Source of the DNA: Bacillota bacterium
Lineage (GTDB): Bacteria; Bacillota; Clostridia; Lachnospirales; Anaerotignaceae
NCBI GenBank assembly: GCA_022791155.1
Contig: JAAVYN010000008.1
Location: 32,935 to 96,934 of the forward strand
Direction of reading: 5' to 3'
DNA: 64,000 bases
The translations under genes were made by a program, and so were the position numbers. The notes beneath the pieces are model-generated. The model was not told the DNA's origin. It saw nothing but the letters and a program-made list of their open reading frames with translations, and did no database searches. Shown piece by piece: positions 1 through 9,450 of this stretch (positions within the stretch are counted from its first letter, which is position 1; the number at the start of each line of letters is the position of its first letter).

Positions 1-278
1 CGCTCACAATTGAGGGAATAGACATGAAACAAAGGGGAATTATAAAAGGCGATGAAAAAAGTTTGTCAATTGCCGCGGCAAGCATTGTGGCAAAAGTCAC
101 AAGGGATCGCATCATGGAGGAATATGACAAAATATATCCTCAATATGGCTTTGCCCGAAACGCTGGATATGGCTCGCCAGAACATATAGCCGCAATCAAA
201 AGGTATGGAATTTTGCCGATACACAGGAGAACTTTCCTCAAAAAAATATTGATGGAGGGCGAAAGTGGGCAAATGTGA
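1..278 (+). CDS. rnhB: Ribonuclease HII, C-terminal part (gene enters from the left)
   Basis: RNase HII cuts the RNA strand of RNA-DNA hybrids and removes single ribonucleotides from DNA. Only about 92 C-terminal residues are in the window; codons are in frame from base 3. The family block [18 protein letters not shown], the [14 protein letters not shown] segment and the terminal PIHRRTF are typical of the RNase HII C-terminus. The stop overlaps the next gene by 14 bases, so the two are translationally coupled. It leads an operon running through yraN, pgeF, a radical SAM gene, der, plsY and gpsA. The catalytic N-terminal acidic residues lie outside the window. Confidence 0.93.
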   Translation, partial: LTIEGIDMKQRGIIKGDEKSLSIAAASIVAKVTRDRIMEEYDKIYPQYGFARNAGYGSPEHIAAIKRYGILPIHRRTFLKKILMEGESGQM

Positions 279-642
279 AAACAAGATGAAAGGCGATTTT
301 GGAGAAAGGCTTGCTGCAAAGTTTCTTGAAAAAAATGGTTTTGAAATTTTGGCAACAAATTATCGCATCAGAGGCAGTGAAGTTGACATAATTGCCCGTG
401 AGGGCGAATATACCGTTTTTGTTGAAGTGAAGCTTCGCAAAAACAGAAATTATGGAGAACCATGTGAAGCTGTTGACATAAAAAAACAACGAAAAATAAT
501 TTCGGCAGCAAACAGATACATACAGGAAAACAACATTTATGACAGTGGAATAAGGTTTGACGTGATAGAAATTGTTTGTGACAGCAATGTGATGAGGCAT
601 GTCAGAAATGCATTTGAGGTGACGGGCGATGAAACTTATTGA
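265..642 (+). CDS. yraN: YraN/UPF0102 family nuclease-like protein
   Basis: This 125-residue protein matches the UPF0102 (YraN) family, which has a restriction-endonuclease-like fold and unknown in vivo function. Visible family features are the N-terminal [12 protein letters not shown] helix, the [15 protein letters not shown] core with the acidic D-I-I residues, and FVEVKLRKN, which forms the E-x-K part of a PD-(D/E)xK site. I chose the GTG start at 265 because GGAGGG lies just upstream; an ATG at residue 8 is an alternative. The gene overlaps rnhB at its start and pgeF at its end by 14 bases each. The rnhB-yraN pairing is common in Firmicutes. Confidence 0.9.
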   Translation: MGKCENKMKGDFGERLAAKFLEKNGFEILATNYRIRGSEVDIIAREGEYTVFVEVKLRKNRNYGEPCEAVDIKKQRKIISAANRYIQENNIYDSGIRFDVIEIVCDSNVMRHVRNAFEVTGDETY

Positions 643-1441
643 AAAAAATGGCGTTAAATTCTTCAGGTTTGACAATTTGGAAAACAGCGGCTTTGTTCGC
701 CATTGTTTTTCAACAAGAGTGGGAGGCGTGAGTTTGGGAGCGCTTGAAAGCCTCAACCTTGGATATTCAAGGGGCGACAAAAGAGAAAATGTGACAGAAA
801 ACTTCAAACGCATATGTGAAGCCAATGAAATGGACTTTGAAAAAATGGTTTTTGGCAAGCAGGTTCATGGCACGGCTGTGAAAAGAGTGCGCGCTGACGA
901 AAAGGGCTGCGGTGCCTTGTTTGAAAGCAAAATTGAAGGATATGACGGTTTTGTCACAAACGAGCCGTCTGTTGTGCTTGTCACATTTCATGCCGATTGT
1001 GTTCCTCTGTTTTTTGCTGACAGTGAAAACAGGGCTGTTGGCCTTTCCCATTCCGGCTGGAAAGGCACAGCAATGAACATGGCGGCGGCAACGGTTGAAA
1101 AAATGAAGGCTGAATTTGGAACAGATCCTCAAAAGCTGATTTGTGCCATAGGCCCAAGCATAGGAAAATGCTGTTTTGAAGTGGATTTTCCCGTTGCCGA
1201 TGAATTTTTGACAAAGTTTGGTTTTGCCAGTGAATTTGTTGAAAAAAGAAAAGACGGAAAGTATATGATTGATCTTTGGGGCATAAACAAAAGACTGCTT
1301 ATTGAAGCGGGGGTCAGAGAGGAAAACATTGAAGTCACGCATGAATGCACAAAGTGCAACGGAAAGCTTTTTTATTCCCACAGGGAAATGGGTGAAAAGC
1401 GTGGAAGCATGGCGGCGTTTATGTCAGTTAGGGAGTTTTAA
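629..1441 (+). CDS. pgeF: YfiH/PgeF family copper-zinc oxidoreductase or peptidoglycan editing factor
   Basis: This 270-residue protein belongs to the YfiH (laccase-domain, DUF152) family. Members have been described as polyphenol oxidases and, in Escherichia coli, as a factor removing mis-incorporated residues from peptidoglycan precursors. The metal-site pattern is visible: His80 in QVHG, HADC with Cys124, and His141 in HSGWKGT. The GPSIGKCCFEV segment is also conserved. Length fits the family. It starts inside the end of yraN and is followed after two bases by the radical SAM gene. Function in this organism is inferred from family only. Confidence 0.9.
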   Translation: MKLIEKNGVKFFRFDNLENSGFVRHCFSTRVGGVSLGALESLNLGYSRGDKRENVTENFKRICEANEMDFEKMVFGKQVHGTAVKRVRADEKGCGALFESKIEGYDGFVTNEPSVVLVTFHADCVPLFFADSENRAVGLSHSGWKGTAMNMAAATVEKMKAEFGTDPQKLICAIGPSIGKCCFEVDFPVADEFLTKFGFASEFVEKRKDGKYMIDLWGINKRLLIEAGVREENIEVTHECTKCNGKLFYSHREMGEKRGSMAAFMSVREF

Positions 1442-1443
1442 GC

Positions 1444-2754
1444 TTGAAAAAGAAGGAAAACGTAATTATAAAAGTGGAAAAAGGAAGCATTGCCGAGGAA
1501 CTGGGGATTGAGCCAGGAGATGTGCTTTTGGCCGTGAACGGCAAAGAGGTTGAAGACATACTGGACTATAGATTCCTTATCAATGATGAATATATTGAAA
1601 TGACGATAAAAACGCGTCAAGGCGGCGAATGTGTGGCCGAGATAGAAAAGGAATATGACGAGGACATAGGCATAACATTTGAAAGCGGACTTATGGATGA
1701 TGCCAAAAGCTGCCGCAACAAGTGCATATTCTGCTTTATAGACCAGCTTCCAAAAGGCATGAGAGAAACCCTCTATTTCAAAGATGACGACACACGCCTC
1801 TCATTTCTTCAAGGGAACTATTGCACGCTGACAAACATGAGCGAAAGCGACATTGACAGAATTATATACTATCATCTTTCACCAATAAACATATCTGTCC
1901 ACACAACTGACATGGAATTGAGAAAACGCATGCTCAACAACAAAAACGCCGGTTTTGTGCTTGAGCACATGAAAAAATTGGCAGCAGCGGGGATAGAAAT
2001 GAATTTGCAGATTGTCCTTTGCAAGGGGATTAATGACGGCGCTGTTCTTGACAAATCAATTGAGGAACTGGCCGGGTTTTATCCACAGGCAAAAAGTCTT
2101 TCGGTTGTGCCAATTGGTTTGACACGTTTTCGCGAAGGGCTTTATCCAATGGAGCCATTTGGAGCTGAAGACAGCGCAGATGTGATTGAAGCAATTGAGG
2201 GTTGGCAAAAAGTTTTTAAGCAGAAAAAAGGGAGCAATTTCGTTTTTGCCGCTGACGAGTTTTATATCAATGCCAATGCCAAATTTCCTTCATATGAAAG
2301 TTATGAAGACTTTCCGCAAATTGAAAACGGGGTTGGAATGATTTCATCAATGAAAAGAGAATTTGACGATTGCTATGCTTCTCTCGAGGGCGGAAATTTG
2401 AAAAGAAAGTTGTCGCTTGCAACAGGCACGGCGGCATTTGAGTTCATAAAAGGGCTTGCATTGAAAATTGAAAAAAAATTTCCAATGGTTGAAATCAATG
2501 TTTTTCCTGTTGAAAATGAGTTTTTTGGCGGAAAAATTTCGGTTTCTGGTCTGCTTTGCGGGCGCGACATTATAAACAGCCTTAAAGGGCATGACTTGGG
2601 TGAATTCCTTTGCCTTCCGCAAAATCTTCTCCGAAATGGTGAAGATGTGCTTCTTGACGACATAACAGTTGGTGACATTGAAAGAGAACTTAACATAAAA
2701 GTTAGAATCACCGGAAACAGTGGTGAAGACTTCATTAAAACAATATTGAATTGA
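1444..2754 (+). CDS. DUF512 PDZ/radical SAM protein
   Basis: This 436-residue protein has an N-terminal PDZ-like domain (about residues 5-70, GSIAEELGIEPGDVLLAVNG). A radical SAM core follows with cluster ligands C90-x3-C94-x2-C97 (CRNKCIFC), and then a C-terminal DUF512 region. This domain order is typical of a conserved Clostridia family commonly encoded beside der, as here. The reaction is unknown; a role linked to ribosome assembly or membrane biogenesis is only guilt by association. The TTG start at 1444 follows the pgeF stop by two bases, with AGGGAG upstream. It ends 15 bases before der. Confidence 0.88.
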   Translation: MKKKENVIIKVEKGSIAEELGIEPGDVLLAVNGKEVEDILDYRFLINDEYIEMTIKTRQGGECVAEIEKEYDEDIGITFESGLMDDAKSCRNKCIFCFIDQLPKGMRETLYFKDDDTRLSFLQGNYCTLTNMSESDIDRIIYYHLSPINISVHTTDMELRKRMLNNKNAGFVLEHMKKLAAAGIEMNLQIVLCKGINDGAVLDKSIEELAGFYPQAKSLSVVPIGLTRFREGLYPMEPFGAEDSADVIEAIEGWQKVFKQKKGSNFVFAADEFYINANAKFPSYESYEDFPQIENGVGMISSMKREFDDCYASLEGGNLKRKLSLATGTAAFEFIKGLALKIEKKFPMVEINVFPVENEFFGGKISVSGLLCGRDIINSLKGHDLGEFLCLPQNLLRNGEDVLLDDITVGDIERELNIKVRITGNSGEDFIKTILN

Positions 2755-2769
2755 CGGAGGACAAAAAAC

Positions 2770-4095
2770 ATGAGCAAACCGATTGTCGCGGTTGTTGGGC
2801 GGCCAAATGTTGGCAAAAGCACGTTGTTTAACAAATTGGCTGGCGAAAGAATTTCGATTGTTCAGGACAAACCGGGAGTCACAAGGGACAGAATTTATGC
2901 TGACGTTGAGTGGCTGGGGCGAAAATTCACGCTTATTGACACAGGAGGCATGGAGCCTGACACCGAGGATATAATATTGAGACAGATACTTCAGCAAGCT
3001 GAAATAGCCATTGAAACAGCAGATGTCATAATTTTTGTTTGTGACATAAAGCAAGGCGTGACAGACGGCGATGCACAGGTGGCAAACATACTTCGCCGGA
3101 CAAAAAAGCCTGTTGTTTTGGCCATTAACAAGGTTGACAACATGCGCCATGAAAATTTGGATGTTTATGAATTTTATAGTTTGGGGATTGGAGAGCCAAT
3201 TCCAGTTTCGGCCGGACAAATGCTTGGCCTGGGAGATCTCCTTGACGCTGTGACGGGACAGTTTCCGCCAGAAAGTGACAGCGATGATGACGATGAGGCG
3301 ATAAAGGTTGCAATCATTGGAAAGCCGAATGTTGGAAAATCCTCATTGATAAACAGAATATTGGGACAAGAACGGCTCATTGTGAGCAACATACCAGGCA
3401 CCACAAGAGACGCTGTGGATTCGCCAATTGAGGTTGACGGGCAAAAATATATATTTATTGACACAGCTGGAATGAGAAGAAAAAGCAAAATCAAAGAGGA
3501 CATTGAACGTTTCAGCATAATTCGTGCTGTTTCGGCCGTGGAAAGATGCGATGTTGCGATTCTTGTGATTGATGCGGGCGAGGGGATAACAGAGCAGGAT
3601 GCCAAAATAGCCGGAATTGCTCATGAAAGAGGGAAAGCCGCCATTGTGGCCGTGAACAAATGGGATTATATAGAAAAAGATGACAAAACAATGAACAAAT
3701 TTCTGCGTGACATTGGAAATGAGCTGTCTTATATGCCATATGCTCCCAAAGTTTTTATATCAGCAAAAACAGGGCAGCGCGTGATGAAGATGATTGAAAC
3801 AATAAAAACCGTTCATGAAAATCATGCGTTGAGAATCAGCACAGGCATGCTCAATGACGTTCTCATTGAAGCAACAGCCATGCAGCAGCCTCCAAGCGAC
3901 AAAGGAAAACAGCTTCGCATATATTATGTGACTCAAGTGAGCGTGAAACCGCCAACATTTGTGCTTTTTGTGAATGACAGGGAACTGCTTCACTTTAGCT
4001 ATAGGCGGTATATCGAAAATCAATTCAGACAGGCATTTGGGTTTGTGGGCACGCCAATCCACTTCATTGTCAGGGAAAGGAACGAAAAAAGCTGA
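2770..4095 (+). CDS. der: Ribosome biogenesis GTPase Der (EngA)
   Basis: Der is an essential tandem-domain GTPase that acts in maturation of the 50S ribosomal subunit. Two G domains are visible: GRPNVGKST near residue 10 with DTGG and NKVD, and GKPNVGKSS near residue 182 with DTAGMRRK and NKWD. They are joined by an acidic linker (SDSDDDDE) and followed by a KH-like C-terminal domain. At 441 residues it has normal length. The ATG at 2770 has GGAGG ten bases upstream. The plsY start codon directly abuts the stop. Confidence 0.98.
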   Translation: MSKPIVAVVGRPNVGKSTLFNKLAGERISIVQDKPGVTRDRIYADVEWLGRKFTLIDTGGMEPDTEDIILRQILQQAEIAIETADVIIFVCDIKQGVTDGDAQVANILRRTKKPVVLAINKVDNMRHENLDVYEFYSLGIGEPIPVSAGQMLGLGDLLDAVTGQFPPESDSDDDDEAIKVAIIGKPNVGKSSLINRILGQERLIVSNIPGTTRDAVDSPIEVDGQKYIFIDTAGMRRKSKIKEDIERFSIIRAVSAVERCDVAILVIDAGEGITEQDAKIAGIAHERGKAAIVAVNKWDYIEKDDKTMNKFLRDIGNELSYMPYAPKVFISAKTGQRVMKMIETIKTVHENHALRISTGMLNDVLIEATAMQQPPSDKGKQLRIYYVTQVSVKPPTFVLFVNDRELLHFSYRRYIENQFRQAFGFVGTPIHFIVRERNEKS

Positions 4096-4701
4096 ATGTA
4101 CAGAATAATTTGTCTTGCTGTTGGATATTTTGTTGGCTGCATACAATCGGCATACTTTGTTGGGCGGTTTATGCATGTTGACATAAGAGAGCACGGAAGC
4201 GGCAATTTGGGCACAACAAATGCCATGAGAGTTCTTGGCAAAAAAGCGGGAGCGATAACTTTTATATGTGACATACTTAAATCAATAGTTCCTTTCATCA
4301 TTTGCTGCAATGTGCTTGATGGAAATGCCATGGCTGGTGTTTATGCAAGTTTTGGGGCGGTTCTTGGCCATGATTTTCCGTTCTATTTGAAATTTAGAGG
4401 AGGCAAGGGAATTGCAGCCACTGTTGGAATGGTTTTGGCAATGGCTGTGTCTGTGAACCCTCTTATTGCCGCCATTACATACGCTGTTGGAATTGTGGCA
4501 ATTGTTGCAACAAACACCATTTCGGCTGGTTCAATGGTGTTTTCAATTGCCATTCCCATAGCGTGCATTGTTGTTGGAGAACCATGGGAAATGACGGCTG
4601 TTACGGCAGTTATGTGCGTTTTGGCGTTGTATAAACACAGGTCAAACGCCGGAAGGCTCATGTCTGGAACAGAAAACAAATTTATAAAAAAGAAGAATTA
4701 G
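4096..4701 (+). CDS. plsY: Acyl-phosphate:glycerol-3-phosphate acyltransferase PlsY
   Basis: PlsY transfers an acyl group from acyl-phosphate to the 1-position of glycerol-3-phosphate, the first step of phospholipid synthesis, in the membrane. The 201-residue protein shows several hydrophobic spans and the family motifs GSGNLGTTN (near residue 35) and FRGGKGIAAT (near residue 100). It starts directly after the der stop and is followed 11 bases later by gpsA, which makes its substrate. The pair therefore supplies and uses sn-glycerol-3-phosphate. Confidence 0.96.
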   Translation: MYRIICLAVGYFVGCIQSAYFVGRFMHVDIREHGSGNLGTTNAMRVLGKKAGAITFICDILKSIVPFIICCNVLDGNAMAGVYASFGAVLGHDFPFYLKFRGGKGIAATVGMVLAMAVSVNPLIAAITYAVGIVAIVATNTISAGSMVFSIAIPIACIVVGEPWEMTAVTAVMCVLALYKHRSNAGRLMSGTENKFIKKKN

Positions 4702-4712
4702 GAGGTTTTGAC

Positions 4713-5714
4713 ATGAAGAATGTGGCGGTTGTTGGCTCTGGAAGCTGGGGAACGGCTTTGGCTGTCATGCTTGACAGATATGGACACAAAGTTACAATAT
4801 GGTCATGGCGTGAAGAAGAAGCGCAGGCCATAAGAAAATATAGAGAACACCGTGAATTTTTGCCATCAGTTGAAATCAGTGAAAGCATCAGCATTGAAAC
4901 GTCTCCCCAAAAGGCTGTGGAAAATGCCGACATTATTATATCGGCTGTTCCGTCAAAATTTGTGAGAGTTAACATGGAGAAGTTTTCGCCATATCTGAAT
5001 GAAAACCATGTGATTGTGAATGTGGCCAAGGGCCTTGAGGATCACAGCCTTTTGAGACTTTCAGAAGTCATAGAACAATGCGTGCCGCAATGCCGTGTTT
5101 GCACGCTTGTTGGGCCAAGCCATGCTGAGGAAGTTGCAAGGGACATTCCAACAGCATGCACTGTTTCATGCAGAGACATGGAAGTTGCAAAAATGATTCA
5201 ACATGAGTTTATGAACAAAAACTTCCGGCTGTATACAAATGATGACATGATTGGCATGGAATTGGGCGCGGCGCTCAAAAACGTCATAGCACTTGCGGCT
5301 GGAATGAGCGATGGACTGGGCTTTGGAGACAACACAAAAGCGGCGCTCATGACAAGGGGGCTTGTGGAGATCAGCCGCCTTGGAATTGCAATGGGGGGCA
5401 AGGCCGAAACGTTCATGGGTCTTTCAGGAGTTGGCGACTTGATTGTGACATGCACAAGCATGCATTCAAGAAACAGGCGCGCTGGAATCATGCTTGGCGA
5501 GGGCAAAAGCCTTGAGGACACACTGAAGGAAGTTCACATGGTTGTTGAGGGCGTGAACACAGCAAAAGCAGCATACGAACTTTCTGTCAAATATGGCGCC
5601 GACATGCCTATAATCAAAAAAATAAACGAAGTTCTTTTTGAAGGGAAAAACGCACGTGAAGCCGTTATGGAGCTTATGATGAGAGTTGGAAAGAATGAAA
5701 GCATAGAAAATTAG
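4713..5714 (+). CDS. gpsA: NAD(P)-dependent glycerol-3-phosphate dehydrogenase
   Basis: GpsA reduces dihydroxyacetone phosphate to sn-glycerol-3-phosphate. The 333-residue cytosolic protein has the N-terminal dinucleotide-binding loop GSGSWGTALA (residues 8-17), the SAVPS and VNVAKG segments, GPSHAEEVA near residue 136, and the catalytic lysine in GAALKNV near residue 187. An AGGAGG site precedes the ATG at 4713. It is the last gene of the rnhB operon; a hairpin follows the stop. A six-G run at 5392 falls in an intact housekeeping frame. Confidence 0.98.
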   Translation: MKNVAVVGSGSWGTALAVMLDRYGHKVTIWSWREEEAQAIRKYREHREFLPSVEISESISIETSPQKAVENADIIISAVPSKFVRVNMEKFSPYLNENHVIVNVAKGLEDHSLLRLSEVIEQCVPQCRVCTLVGPSHAEEVARDIPTACTVSCRDMEVAKMIQHEFMNKNFRLYTNDDMIGMELGAALKNVIALAAGMSDGLGFGDNTKAALMTRGLVEISRLGIAMGGKAETFMGLSGVGDLIVTCTSMHSRNRRAGIMLGEGKSLEDTLKEVHMVVEGVNTAKAAYELSVKYGADMPIIKKINEVLFEGKNAREAVMELMMRVGKNESIEN

Positions 5715-5725
5715 ATGTCAAATTG

Positions 5726-5770
5726 AAGCCGGAATCTCATGGATTGTGGCTGTGGGGTTTCGGCTTGATT
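5726..5770 (+). terminator. Probable terminator after gpsA
   Basis: An imperfect stem of about 13 pairs, including G-U pairs, joins 5726-5738 with 5754-5766 around a 15-base loop. Only a weak T-rich stretch (GATTTTG) follows, so this is a moderate candidate for ending the rnhB-gpsA operon. Confidence 0.45.
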
Positions 5771-5804
5771 TTGAGATATGCCGCGAATATTCATAAATAT
5801 TTAA

Positions 5805-5833
5805 TTGACTGATTGTTTTTGGGGTAATATAAT
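5805..5833 (+). promoter_or_regulatory. SigA-type promoter of the exported protease gene
   Basis: TTGACT at 5805 and TATAAT at 5828 are separated by 17 bases, about 30 bases before the AAGGAG site and ATG of the following gene. This is near-consensus for the housekeeping sigma factor. Confidence 0.75.
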
Positions 5834-5865
5834 TAGAGACACATTTTTATTTTAAGGAGAAAAAT

Positions 5866-7413
5866 ATGAAGAAATTTTTGATCGCGGTTATAACGGCAAT
5901 AAGCGTTATGGCGTTTTTGCCTTTTAATATATTTGCAGCTGACAAAGAGATAAAAATTTTGGTTGACGGAGAAAGCATTGACATTCCCGCTGAATATGGA
6001 AAGCCATACAACGATGAACACAGGCGCATGCAAATTCCAATGCGATATATACTTGAGGCATGTGGCTGCAGTGTGGTTTGGGATGAGAGTTCACAAACAG
6101 CCAAAGTTCATTCTGAAAATGGCGATGTGGAAATCAAATTGGGCTCCAACGAGTTGAAAACCTCAAATGGAACTGTGCTGATGGACACAACAGCCTCAAT
6201 CAATGCCGACGGAAGAATTTACATACCAATCAGGCATGTTTTGGAAGCCCTGAATTTTGAAATATTGTGGAAATCTAATGTGGATTGTGACACAATATCT
6301 ATAATAACAGGAAACAAAAATGTTAAACATGCCATGACGCCAAATGAAATTTCCAAAAAAGCCTCAGGAGCTGTGTTTTATATGGAAGTTTTTCAAGGTG
6401 AAACGCTGACAGGAACAGGAAGCGGATTTTTTATCGATCCAAACGGAATTGCCGTGACAAATTATCACGTCATTGAAAACACAACATCGGCTGTTGTCAC
6501 ATTGACAGACGGAAGCCAGCATAAAGTTGAAAACATATTATATTATAACAAAGAAGAAGATGTGGCTGTTTTGGAGATTTTGCCAAAAACAAATGACTTG
6601 GGCGAAAAAGTGGCTTTTCCGTTTCTTGAAACGTCAAATTCTGAATATGTTGAAAACGGCGACAAAATTTATGCAATAGGGAGCCCTCAGGGATTGCAAA
6701 ATTCTATAACTGATGGAATTGTAAGCAACAAGCAGCGCATTGGCGACAGCGGCAATTTGTATATTCAAATTTCGGCGCCAATTTCTTCAGGAAGCAGCGG
6801 AGGGGCGCTGCTGAACGAATATGCTCAGGTCATTGGAATAACAAGTGCCACAATACAAAACGGGCAGAACTTGAATTTGGCTGTTCCAATCAACCGTGTC
6901 ACAGATGGCCTTGAAAATGCCAGCAGAATCCCTTATGAAGCTGTTTTTGAGAAAGAGTTTAAGAGATCTCTTGAATATAATGCGAAGCTTGGCGAAAAAC
7001 TTTGGGAAGAATCTGAAAGTGACATGGGTTACAGCCTGAATTATATTGACAGCGGCGACACATTTATTGGCACATTTGAGGAATATGATGATATGGACTT
7101 TTACAGATTTTATGTTCCCGTTCCTGTGTATGCAACAATCACTGGAGGGGCGCTTTTTGAAGCTTCAAATGATGCCGCGGCTGACGCAAAGGTCAAAGAG
7201 TCGTTTATATTTACAATAAACAAATCGGTTGATCAGCCATATATGCTTGGAAGCATGTTTTCGGATGAAAAGGGCAATGTTTTTATGATTGCCAACAAAA
7301 AATATCTTGAACAGGGCGAATATTACATAGCTGTTTTTCAATCAATTGACAACAGTTTGGCATGGAAAGACAAAAATTATTTCATATATATGGTGCTTGA
7401 AACAGCAGAATGA
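5866..7413 (+). CDS. Exported HtrA-like (S1C) serine protease with copper-amine-oxidase-like N-terminal domain
   Basis: The 515-residue protein has a signal peptide (about residues 1-25, ending IFAAD). A region with two copper amine oxidase N-terminal-like repeats (RRMQIPMRYILEA, GRIYIPIRHVLEAL; residues 25-145) follows; this domain is common on clostridial surface proteins as a wall-binding or stalk module. Next is a trypsin-like protease domain with all three catalytic residues: His in TNYHV near 201, Asp in EEDVAVL near 233 and Ser in SGSSGGAL near 310. No PDZ domain is seen; the last 150 residues form an uncharacterised beta-rich tail. It is monocistronic, with its own promoter and terminator. 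An envelope quality-control role is inferred. Confidence 0.85.
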   Translation: MKKFLIAVITAISVMAFLPFNIFAADKEIKILVDGESIDIPAEYGKPYNDEHRRMQIPMRYILEACGCSVVWDESSQTAKVHSENGDVEIKLGSNELKTSNGTVLMDTTASINADGRIYIPIRHVLEALNFEILWKSNVDCDTISIITGNKNVKHAMTPNEISKKASGAVFYMEVFQGETLTGTGSGFFIDPNGIAVTNYHVIENTTSAVVTLTDGSQHKVENILYYNKEEDVAVLEILPKTNDLGEKVAFPFLETSNSEYVENGDKIYAIGSPQGLQNSITDGIVSNKQRIGDSGNLYIQISAPISSGSSGGALLNEYAQVIGITSATIQNGQNLNLAVPINRVTDGLENASRIPYEAVFEKEFKRSLEYNAKLGEKLWEESESDMGYSLNYIDSGDTFIGTFEEYDDMDFYRFYVPVPVYATITGGALFEASNDAAADAKVKESFIFTINKSVDQPYMLGSMFSDEKGNVFMIANKKYLEQGEYYIAVFQSIDNSLAWKDKNYFIYMVLETAE

Positions 7414-7418
7414 ATGAC

Positions 7419-7449
7419 AAGGGTGCTTGTGTGAAAAGCGCCCTTTTTT
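7419..7449 (+). terminator. Rho-independent terminator of the protease gene
   Basis: A ten-pair stem (7419-7428 with 7436-7445, one G-U pair) with a seven-base loop is followed by a T run. It lies six bases after the stop codon. Confidence 0.85.
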
Positions 7450-7572
7450 GTATGCACAAAATGACAAAAACGTGTGTTTGTGATGATTTTTGCCTTGTTG
7501 AAAAATTTGTGCATGGCTAAACATTTTTGACAGTGGGGTTGAACTTTCATGTTTTTGCTTCACAGCATAAAA

Positions 7573-7597
7573 AAATAGCTGTTCAAAACAGCTATTT
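7573..7597 (-). terminator. Rho-independent terminator of the DegV gene
   Basis: A perfect 11-pair stem (7573-7583 with 7587-7597) with a three-base loop overlaps the stop codon of the reverse-strand gene. On the reverse strand it is followed by a run of Ts. Confidence 0.85.
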
Positions 7598-8483
7598 ACA
7601 GCTTATCATATTTTTTTATGAAACAAACACCCAATGTTCCGGGGCCTGTGTGTGATGAGATTGTGGCGCCAATTAGAAAGCAATTTTCAAATTTGGCGTT
7701 TGGCAAAATGGATTTTATTTCGTTTTCAAAAATTGGGACTTCTTCAGGCGTGTTTGTATATCCGATTTTAAAAGAATAGTCTTCAGGGTTTTGTGTGTTT
7801 TTATTGAAATAATCCAATGTTATCTCGGCCAGTTTTTTTATTCCATTTTTGCGGCTTCTTGAAACGCCAGCAATGTTGATCTCTCCATTTTTAAGCTCAA
7901 TTAGAGGCTTAATTTTCAGTATTCCGCCTGAAAGAGAAACAAGCTTCCCTATTCTTCCGCCTTTTTGCAAATGAGAAAGTCCGCCAACCATGAACATTAT
8001 GCGGCCAGTTGGTATTAACCGGAGGCAGAAATTGTATGCTTCGCGTGCGTCAAGGCCATTGTCTCTCATTCTGACAGCCTCGCTCACAAGCAAGTCTTGA
8101 GCCCCTGTTGCAAGCATTGAATTGAGCACATATATTTTTGAGTCTTTATATTTTTCTTCAAGAATTTCGCGCGCAGCATGAGCCGATTGAACAGAGCCGC
8201 TGAGCGTGTTTGTGATTGTGAAGCAAAGCACGTCAGCCCCGCTTTCAAGAGCAGGTGTGAATGCATCGATATAATCCTGAACTGACGGCAACGATGTTTT
8301 TGGAAACATGTTTTTGTTTATGAATGCGTCGTAATACTCATTCAATGTGAGCTCAAAAAGTTCTTTTTGATATTTTTCGTTTCCAATTGAAACATAAAAC
8401 GGAATTATGCCAATGTTGTTTTTTTGAGCTGTTTCAAGGGGAATGTCGCTGGCCCCATCGCTGAAAATTTGAAATGTCCGCAT
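7596..8483 (-). CDS. DegV family fatty-acid-binding protein
   Basis: The 295-residue cytosolic protein belongs to the DegV family. FakB members of this family hold a fatty acid in a buried pocket and present it to the kinase FakA for phosphorylation. Family features include the N-terminal SDGASDIP segment, FPKTSLPSVQDY, the central GGLSHLQKGGRIGK motif, and near the C-terminus SSHTGPGTLGV. GGAGG precedes the ATG at 8483. No fakA homologue is in the window. It is transcribed alone between its own promoter and terminator. The bound lipid cannot be predicted. Confidence 0.9.
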   Translation of the reverse strand: MRTFQIFSDGASDIPLETAQKNNIGIIPFYVSIGNEKYQKELFELTLNEYYDAFINKNMFPKTSLPSVQDYIDAFTPALESGADVLCFTITNTLSGSVQSAHAAREILEEKYKDSKIYVLNSMLATGAQDLLVSEAVRMRDNGLDAREAYNFCLRLIPTGRIMFMVGGLSHLQKGGRIGKLVSLSGGILKIKPLIELKNGEINIAGVSRSRKNGIKKLAEITLDYFNKNTQNPEDYSFKIGYTNTPEEVPIFENEIKSILPNAKFENCFLIGATISSHTGPGTLGVCFIKKYDKL

Positions 8484-8550
8484 ATGACGCCTCCTTACAA
8501 TGTTGATACAGCGAATTGTCGTTTTTAAAACTATGTTTTATTATTACAAT

Positions 8551-8579
8551 AATCTATCATTTTTCAGCCGTTATGTCAA
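8551..8579 (-). promoter_or_regulatory. SigA-type promoter of the DegV gene
   Basis: On the reverse strand TTGACA (8579-8574) and TAGATT (8556-8551) are spaced by 17 bases, about 70 bases upstream of the start codon. Confidence 0.6.
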
Positions 8580-8644
8580 TATGCCTTGCATGGTTTAGTT
8601 AAAAAACAATGAATTTTTATTTTGATATATGGCAATATATAACA

Positions 8645-8673
8645 TTGACATATATGATTAAAATTAGTATAAT
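8645..8673 (+). promoter_or_regulatory. Consensus SigA-type promoter of carD
   Basis: TTGACA at 8645 and TATAAT at 8668 are exactly 17 bases apart, a perfect consensus promoter. The leader to the CarD start is about 125 bases. The gap 8484-8806 otherwise holds the DegV promoter and AT-rich sequence with no gene. Confidence 0.75.
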
Positions 8674-8806
8674 AAAAAATTTACTTTTATTTATTTTTAT
8701 TTTTTGTTATAATAATAATGCAATATATGTAAAAAAAGCGGCTTAAAGCGGCTTTCAAAGAAGTTTGTAGGGAGATATATCTTTTGGTGAGAGGGGCGTG
8801 GTTTAG

Positions 8807-9271
8807 TTGTTTAAGGTTGGAGACAGAATTGTATACCCAATGTATGGAGCCGGTGTTGTGTCTGACATTGAAAAAGCGGGAGTTGAAAGTCATTATATAA
8901 TCAAAATCCCTAAGGGGAACTTGAAAATTAAAGTTGCAGCTTCAAAAACAGACAAAATTGGAGTTCGACCTGTTTCAGACGAAAGCACAATTATAAATGC
9001 ATTGGAAACAGTTTCAAACATGCCTGTGACAATACAGACAAACTGGAATGTGCGTTATAAAGAAAACCTTGAAAAAATCAAAGGGGGCCGTCTCTGCGAC
9101 GTTGTTGAGGTTGCCAGAAATCTCATGCTCCGAGAGAGGGAAAGGGGCCTTTCCAGCGCTGAGAAAAAAATGCTCAACAGCGCAAAACAAATTGTTGTGA
9201 GCGAAATTGCTTTTGCAAAAGAAATTGATTTTCAATTTGCTGAAGATTTTCTTTCAAAAAAACTTTTATAA
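8807..9271 (+). CDS. carD: CarD family transcription regulator
   Basis: CarD/CdnL proteins bind the RNA polymerase beta subunit at promoters and stabilise open complexes. The 154-residue protein starts MFKVGDRIVYPMYGAGVV, the classic N-terminal Tudor-like RNAP-interaction domain (about residues 1-60), and is followed by a helical C-terminal domain that contacts DNA. The TTG start at 8807 is chosen because this opening is the family N-terminus; a GAGAGGGG site lies upstream. Its perfect promoter suggests constant high expression. Downstream yacL and ispD are commonly found next to carD in Clostridia. Confidence 0.93.
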   Translation: MFKVGDRIVYPMYGAGVVSDIEKAGVESHYIIKIPKGNLKIKVAASKTDKIGVRPVSDESTIINALETVSNMPVTIQTNWNVRYKENLEKIKGGRLCDVVEVARNLMLRERERGLSSAEKKMLNSAKQIVVSEIAFAKEIDFQFAEDFLSKKLL

Positions 9272-9300
9272 TTGAAAAATTTTGGTAAATAGCCTATAAT
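9272..9300 (+). promoter_or_regulatory. SigA-type promoter of yacL-ispD-rnhA
   Basis: TTGAAA at 9272 and TATAAT at 9295 are spaced by 17 bases. It begins immediately after the carD stop and drives the next three genes. Confidence 0.65.
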
Positions 9301-9450
9301 GAACTCAATATAGCCATTAACTTGTTTTATGCATACGGTGAGAGAAAACTTTGTTTGTCACGGCCGTTTAAGGCTGAAAAAATTTGATGTTTTTCATCAG
9401 TTTTTATGCCTGCAAAATTTATGAACTTGGCTTTTGAGGGAGGATTGGCA

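Noticed and set aside
5392..5397. Six-G run in gpsA as another phase-variable tract
   Set aside because: It lies in an intact, essential-type gene with normal length; six G alone is weak evidence.
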